From contig DAOVTC010000001.1 in NCBI GenBank assembly GCA_030633285.1, positions 1 through 39,264 of the forward strand: a stretch of DNA of 39,264 nucleotides, given 5' to 3'. The stretch comes from Flavobacteriaceae bacterium (GTDB lineage Bacteria > Bacteroidota > Bacteroidia > Flavobacteriales > Flavobacteriaceae). Positions 34,431 through 39,264 of the stretch are shown piece after piece. The notes beneath the pieces are model-generated. The model did not search any database and had not been told where the DNA came from. It saw nothing but the letters and a program-made list of their open reading frames with translations. Within the stretch, counting starts at the first letter, position 1, and each line of letters opens with the position of its first letter. Both the position numbers and the translations under genes were made by a program.

Positions 34431-34628
34431 TCAAATTTTACTTTCTTTAATTAGAACATCAATAATTCTTAAATCTGCGTTTTGTTCTAAAAGAGATAAT
34501 AAAAAATAAAAATAAATTATTGGTTCTTTAAAAATGTTTACCACATATCTACCTTATAATGAATTTATTAGTGATAAAGCTTAAACCATTGTAATACTTT
34601 AAATTACATTTAACTTCTCGTCATCCAT
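34431..34628 (-). pseudogene. Decayed small gene with three in-frame TAA codons
   Basis: The minus strand from ATG at 34628 (MDDEKLNVI) to TGA at 34433 keeps one 66-codon frame that is plausible protein apart from three TAA codons (after residues 9, 15 and 23). The distal part (VVNIFKEPIIYFYF, LEQNADLRIIDVLIKESKI) reads well. A terminator hairpin follows. If each TAA was once CAA, C-to-T changes would explain all three. The family is not recognised. The rest of 34131-34675 shows no gene; a 41-codon plus-strand ORF at 34384-34509 overlaps this one and looks fortuitous. Confidence 0.35.
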
Positions 34629-34675
34629 ATTATTAAAGATATCAAATCTTCATACAAAATTTATGGTATTTAATG

Positions 34676-34717
34676 TTATGGTTTAATCCGCAATTATTTT
34701 TGTGGATTTAACCACAA
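34676..34717 (+). promoter_or_regulatory. Tandem dyad operator upstream of the right RHS-like gene
   Basis: A degenerate dyad TTATGG-N6-CCGCAA (34676-34693) and a perfect one TTGTGG-N6-CCACAA (34700-34717) lie 24 bp apart. The same pair stands upstream of the left RHS-like gene, with the same spacing but the perfect site distal. A common AATGAGAAT stretch follows in both. A one-mismatch -7 box (TAATTTCG, 34739-34746) lies downstream. Confidence 0.65.
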
Positions 34718-34800
34718 TGAGAATATATTTTACCTCCATAATTTCGTGCATGAAACTTATTGTTTTAACAAATCAAGATAAAATACTAAATCATAAATTT

Positions 34801-37800
34801 ATGAAAAAGATCATTTTTATACTCATTCTAGTATTGATTGCACCAGTTATGTTTGGACAGGAAGACTATTATGGTAATACACTGAGTTCAAATATGTATA
34901 CTGCTTCTCAAATTTTAGGAAACCCAACCATACAACCTCCTGATGTAGCTGCATTTCAAAAAGTAAATTTTGTACCTGTTTCCAATTATACAGGAAGAGT
35001 TAATATAGGTATTCCTATTTATGAAATTTCAGCAGGGTCTATGAATGTTCCCATTTCAATATCCTATAATTCATCAGGAGTAAAAGTAAGTGATATGGCA
35101 TCAAGTGTAGGGCTAAATTGGAGCCTAAATGCAGGAGGAGTAATTTCTAGAATGATTAAAGGAATAGATGATTTTCTTGTTCCAGCAAGTTCAGGTACTC
35201 CTGAGCCATATATGACACCTTCAGGGTGGTTAGGTTATTTACACCCATATGTTTCTAGTCATCCTCTTAATAGATATAATGATGCAGAACCAGACTTATT
35301 TGTAGTAAATGCACCAGGTCTATCTACAAAATATGTTCATAGCAGGCATTATTCCAAAGAATCATACCCATATTCGGGTGTTCATTTGTATGGAACAGAT
35401 CCAGAACCTATTGAATTAGAACAACAAGGGAATATTATTGATGAAACTATAGGAATAATAACCAAAAGCTATATAAATCATATTAATAACCCCGCTACTA
35501 CTCACCAATTAGGTCCTAGTAATGTTGATATTACCTCTACAAACGGTATTGTTTACAGTTTTGCCACCCCCGATATTTCTCAATATTATAGTGGAATAGG
35601 GCCGATTATTTATAAAGTAGAGTCTTCTCGCTTAGATCAAATGTTTGATCCAAGCACAAATCAAACAATAACTTTTGAATACGAACAATATTCAAATTAT
35701 TTTTATGATGAAATGAATGTAGGAGTAACCTCATATGGAGGAGGGACTTATTTAGAGGTTAATCATGCACCTCACACAGTATATCCCATAACCCAAAGGC
35801 TTAAAAAAATTGTATTTGATGGAGGATTTGTAGAGTTTATTTATGGTTTAAATAGATTAGACAATACAGGTGATAAACCCCTTATAGAAATTAAAATAAA
35901 TAATAATTATGGAGTAATTACAAAGCATATTAAATTTGCTCATAGTTATTTTCAATCATCCATTTCTAGTAGCACACCAGAAAGTAGTAAACGTTTGCGA
36001 TTAGATAGAGTTTATGAGGTAGATGCTAATTTAAATGAACTTCCAGGGCATGAATTTACATATGATACTTCGTTTGAAATGCCACCAAGAGACTCTTATG
36101 CTCATGATTTTTTAGGTTACAATAATGGATCGTATGATGTATCACTTACTAACCCAACTCCCAAATATTATTTTGAGAACAATAAAGTTTCTCCATTTTA
36201 TAATAGCTCAGCTATTGAATTAACAGGGAATTATTCTTTAGAAGCAAATCAAAGCTATGCAAAAACTTATTCGCTTACCAAGATTACGTTCCCAACAGGA
36301 GGCTCAAATGAATATGAATACGGATTGAATGAATTTAATTATTTCGGGATTAAACAAGGAGGAGGCTTGAGAGTCAATTCACAAATACTTAAGGATGGTA
36401 ATGGTAATGAACAAATATTAGATTATACATATAGCAATGGAAGTATTGCAAGAATGCCCACTTACGCTGTCTTTAGATTAAAGCAAGGAACTCTTGGTAA
36501 TCCAACTACACTTTCTGAGTTAACTAATTATTTAGGAATAGATACTTTTATGACTCCACGATCTCAAGTAGAATTTACTCAAGGATCATTCGTTGGTTAT
36601 GGTGAAGTAACTGTTGAGGACAGAATAGATAATGGTTACACTAAATATTATTATAAATCTCCATACCCGTATTCAAATTTATCTCCAACTATAACATACC
36701 CTTATGAGTACAATAATTGGCCTGATCATTCTTATAGTAATTCTTGGAGTGTTATTTGTCCTAATACATTATCTGTCGATAGAGATTTTTTACGAGGTAA
36801 AATCATATCAGAATCTATATATAATAAAAATGGAAAATTAAGATTGCAAAAAAGTTACAACTATTCTTACAAAGAATTTTCAAATATTTCTTTGGAGTAT
36901 TATAATAAATCATCCTCAAATAGCACTTGCTATAATGATGGGATTTATATCTCAAGTTATTATAATTCAGGAGAATGTGGGGGTTATGTAGAAAAAATAG
37001 ACCTACCTATTGTCCGAGATTTATTAACAACGATTACTACTAGTGATTATCAATCTGATGAATTGGTCACACCTCAAGGAGCATTTGAAAATATACAACA
37101 TACTTTTAAAACAACTCAGACATATTCTTATGATTTACAATATCCTTTATTAATTAAAGAAAGTAAAGAAGTTACCATATGCGAAGAAACTACACAAGGA
37201 GGTCAAGAATGTGCACCTGTTTATCAAGACTATGATCATCAAGTTTCAAAAGAAATAACATACCCCTTATTAGGAGGTATAACAACACAAGATAATACAG
37301 TCAGCACTTTACCTTTTGCAAGTCAATTAATTGCTAAAAATAGACTTTCTACTCCTTTAAGAATTGAATTTAAAAATAAAGACTCGCAAATTCTTGCCCA
37401 AGAAGACCATATTTATAAAGATTTTAGCGGTAATGTTCTAGCTTTAGAAAAAGTAAATTTTATATCTAGAGAAAGTAGTGTTGTTCCTTCAGAAATAATT
37501 ACCAAAAGAGATGCACAAGGGCATATCATAGAATATCAAAAAAAGAATGGTATTTATGTTTCTAGGATATATGGATATGATGGTATTCATTTAATAGCAG
37601 AAGTAATAGGTTCTAATTGGTTAAATACTAATTTAAAACTTCAAAATTTGGAAACTCCCTATGACCAAGGGACTACTGCAAATGATGTTGATATAAGAGC
37701 TTTAATGAGTGAATTAAGGGTTGAGTTACCAGAAACAAGTATTACTTCATACACTTATGATCCACTAATAGGAGTAACAAGTATTACGGATCCATCTGGT

Positions 37801-38634
37801 TATATAAGTTATTATGTTTATGATGATTTTAACAGGTTACAATATATTAAAAACAAAGATGGCGTAGTTTTAAAAAGTTATAAATACCATTACCAAGGTC
37901 AGGCAGATCCTGATGCTATAGTTGAGTATACCATAACAAGTACAACAAATGGTAATGGTACTGTAACTGTACCAGCAACAATAAATGAGGGAGATGATTT
38001 ACAGGTTAGTATTAACCCAGATACAAACTATGAAATTACCTCAATAAAAGTAAATAATGTAGTACAGCCAATAAGTACCTCTTTTACTATAGAAAATGTT
38101 ACCAGTAATTTAACAATTGATGTAGAATTTTCTTTGATATCTAATATTACAGTTAGTTATATAATAGATGGAGGAACCAATGGAACGGTTAGCGTATCCC
38201 CTTCAGTGGTTAGTTATGGAGGAAGTACAACGGTAACCTTAACACCTGATAGCGGTTATCAAGTGGAGTATGTTAAAGTAGGCACTACAAGCTATACAGT
38301 TATTAATAATACCGCTACGATAACTAATATTACAGCTGATATTGATGTTCATGTTAGTTTTATAGCATTGTCATTGACGGTAAGTCCGACAAGTCTTTCA
38401 TTCAATTTTATAGACGGAAATATAACCATTTTTGTTACAGCAAGTGGATCATGGACAGTATCAAAATCAGATTCATGGATAATTATAAGTACAACAACGG
38501 GTAATGGTAATGGGACATTTACCGTAAGACCATTGAAAAATTTTGGTTTACTAAGAAGAGGTAAAGTTACTGTAAGTAATGGTAGTACTACAAAATTAAT
38601 ATCGATAGAACAAGAGGGTGATGAAATGTTTTAA
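34801..38634 (+). CDS. Giant secreted RHS-like protein with InlB-B-like repeats and BACON domain
   Basis: This protein has 1277 residues from the ATG at 34801, which gives a clean signal peptide (KKIIFILILVLIAPVMFGQ). A GTG at 34702 would extend it into the operator and was rejected. The body is RHS-like (VPISISYNSSGVKVSDMASS, GLNWSLNAGGVISRMIKGID, SLTKITFPTGGSNEYEYGLN). It then runs into the YD segment, two InlB-B-like repeats and a C-terminal BACON domain. Around 22 residue changes separate its last ~295 residues from the left copy, while the bodies are strongly diverged. It is followed after 59 bases by a DUF6443 gene. The export route is unknown. Confidence 0.85.
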   Translation: MKKIIFILILVLIAPVMFGQEDYYGNTLSSNMYTASQILGNPTIQPPDVAAFQKVNFVPVSNYTGRVNIGIPIYEISAGSMNVPISISYNSSGVKVSDMASSVGLNWSLNAGGVISRMIKGIDDFLVPASSGTPEPYMTPSGWLGYLHPYVSSHPLNRYNDAEPDLFVVNAPGLSTKYVHSRHYSKESYPYSGVHLYGTDPEPIELEQQGNIIDETIGIITKSYINHINNPATTHQLGPSNVDITSTNGIVYSFATPDISQYYSGIGPIIYKVESSRLDQMFDPSTNQTITFEYEQYSNYFYDEMNVGVTSYGGGTYLEVNHAPHTVYPITQRLKKIVFDGGFVEFIYGLNRLDNTGDKPLIEIKINNNYGVITKHIKFAHSYFQSSISSSTPESSKRLRLDRVYEVDANLNELPGHEFTYDTSFEMPPRDSYAHDFLGYNNGSYDVSLTNPTPKYYFENNKVSPFYNSSAIELTGNYSLEANQSYAKTYSLTKITFPTGGSNEYEYGLNEFNYFGIKQGGGLRVNSQILKDGNGNEQILDYTYSNGSIARMPTYAVFRLKQGTLGNPTTLSELTNYLGIDTFMTPRSQVEFTQGSFVGYGEVTVEDRIDNGYTKYYYKSPYPYSNLSPTITYPYEYNNWPDHSYSNSWSVICPNTLSVDRDFLRGKIISESIYNKNGKLRLQKSYNYSYKEFSNISLEYYNKSSSNSTCYNDGIYISSYYNSGECGGYVEKIDLPIVRDLLTTITTSDYQSDELVTPQGAFENIQHTFKTTQTYSYDLQYPLLIKESKEVTICEETTQGGQECAPVYQDYDHQVSKEITYPLLGGITTQDNTVSTLPFASQLIAKNRLSTPLRIEFKNKDSQILAQEDHIYKDFSGNVLALEKVNFISRESSVVPSEIITKRDAQGHIIEYQKKNGIYVSRIYGYDGIHLIAEVIGSNWLNTNLKLQNLETPYDQGTTANDVDIRALMSELRVELPETSITSYTYDPLIGVTSITDPSGYISYYVYDDFNRLQYIKNKDGVVLKSYKYHYQGQADPDAIVEYTITSTTNGNGTVTVPATINEGDDLQVSINPDTNYEITSIKVNNVVQPISTSFTIENVTSNLTIDVEFSLISNITVSYIIDGGTNGTVSVSPSVVSYGGSTTVTLTPDSGYQVEYVKVGTTSYTVINNTATITNITADIDVHVSFIALSLTVSPTSLSFNFIDGNITIFVTASGSWTVSKSDSWIIISTTTGNGNGTFTVRPLKNFGLLRRGKVTVSNGSTTKLISIEQEGDEMF

Positions 38635-39264
38635 TAAGTATTAAAAACCCCTAACCCCTGTTTCAATAAAATCAAGTAATAAATCAAAATAAGATGAAAA
38701 AATATTTATTAAGCCTAGTAGTTTTAATTACAAGTTTGAGTTCTATTCAAGGACAAAGTATAGACCAAAACTATGTAAAAACCACCGTTTATAAAAAAGG
38801 TTTTCAAGAAGAAGTTGTGAATATGGCTGAGAATGATGAAAAAATAGAAACCGTTCAATATTTTGATGGATTAGGTAGACCAAGTCAAAGTGTAGCCGTA
38901 AGGCAGGGTGGAAATAAGTTGGAGAATAATATTATTGATTGGAAAAATAACTGGATACTTGGAAGTGGCTCTGCACCATTTTTTGTTCAAAATGGATTAA
39001 CTACTGAAAACCAAAGAATAAACGGTATGAATCCATATGGAAAAGAATCAACACTATGGCAATGCACCAATGATGCTGTTAGCGGACCAGATGGAGGTTG
39101 GAATACTGATTATTTTGAAATAAACAATACAGTTGGATATAGATATACTGTTTGGGTAAAAAGAACAGGATCTCAAAACGGAACCACTTACCATGGCACT
39201 AGAAATGTAAATAATTTAAGTGGATCAACCAATACCGATCCATATTTTTGGAGTGGAGATACAC
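37750..39264. repeat. Right arm of the 1.5 kb terminal inverted repeat
   Basis: This arm is the reverse complement of 1-1515 in register, with scattered substitutions. The last 141 bases are identical to the first 141 of the window. The inner edge falls at the YTYDPLIGVT segment of the giant RHS-like protein. Confidence 0.95.
38694..39264 (+). CDS. DUF6443/RHS-type secreted protein, 5' part only
   Basis: This is the mirror copy of the partial gene at the left end: signal peptide (MKKYLLSLVVLITSLSSIQG), YFDGLGRPSQ motif, and the same beta-rich insert. It runs off the right end after about 190 residues. Eight residue changes were seen against the left copy (for example ININ versus IDN near YFEI). 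It lies 59 bases after the giant RHS-like gene and is probably co-transcribed with it. Confidence 0.8.
   Translation, partial: MKKYLLSLVVLITSLSSIQGQSIDQNYVKTTVYKKGFQEEVVNMAENDEKIETVQYFDGLGRPSQSVAVRQGGNKLENNIIDWKNNWILGSGSAPFFVQNGLTTENQRINGMNPYGKESTLWQCTNDAVSGPDGGWNTDYFEINNTVGYRYTVWVKRTGSQNGTTYHGTRNVNNLSGSTNTDPYFWSGDT

Noticed and set aside
34384..34509. 41-codon plus-strand ORF (MKNLENTNLKRHHKK)
   Set aside because: It overlaps a better minus-strand remnant and has no visible promoter or family features.
34702..34800. GTG start giving a 1310-residue RHS-like protein
   Set aside because: The extension covers the dyad operator, and the clean signal peptide begins at the ATG at 34801.

Overview
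The window is very AT-rich. It carries signal peptides ending in Q, a TAnnTTTG-type promoter box, an RHS/DUF6443 wall-protein style and a TraE-TraO conjugation operon, all of which point to a Bacteroidota genome, most likely a marine Flavobacteriaceae. I cannot name the species from the sequence alone.

The window ends form a large inverted repeat. Positions 1-1515 match the reverse complement of 37750-39264 without a net indel, and the outermost 141 bases are identical. Each arm holds the start of a DUF6443/RHS-type gene (partial) and the C-terminal end of the gene before it, a giant secreted RHS-like protein (631-4596 minus, 34801-38634 plus). The two giant proteins are only distantly alike in their bodies but nearly identical over their last ~295 residues (YD motif, two InlB-B-like repeats, BACON domain). 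Both are preceded by the same pair of dyad operators (TTGTGG-N6-CCACAA, two sites 24 bp apart). Diverging from the left copy is a two-gene GspL/PilM-N and GspM/PilO-like pair (4850-6570).

Region 7014-8784 is an AbiE-type toxin-antitoxin pair with a perfect operator/promoter and an almost leaderless start. Region 8836-34026 is a conjugative element. It comprises a small HTH pair, a secreted protein, an accessory operon (DUF4099-like, possible Toprim-like, PH-domain and coiled-coil proteins), an M23 peptidase, an XRE regulator, the coupling protein and a continuous minus-strand transfer operon. In transcription order that operon reads MobC-like, relaxase, ParA-like, DUF3408/TraB-like, a frameshifted membrane protein, two VirB2-like pilins, TraF, TraG (VirB4), four paralogous VirB5/TraI-like proteins, an unknown, TraJ, TraK, TraL-position, TraM, TraN, TraO and the T4CP. 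A candidate oriT with nested inverted repeats lies just upstream of mobC. Beyond it are a lipoprotein, a small unknown protein, a membrane TPR-AraC regulator and a RadC-like JAB protein. No integrase, transposase, primase or tet/rte cargo is in the window, so the element is either incomplete here, mobilised in trans, or broken by the assembly.

The DNA-processing parts (MobC, relaxase, T4CP) and the mating channel (TraE-TraO, M23 peptidase) form a nearly complete conjugation machine. The notable departures from the usual layout are the fourfold TraI-like expansion, the doubled pilin gene and a gene split by a 10-A run. Between the element and the right RHS copy lie about 770 bases without an intact gene, holding a decayed ORF followed by a terminator.
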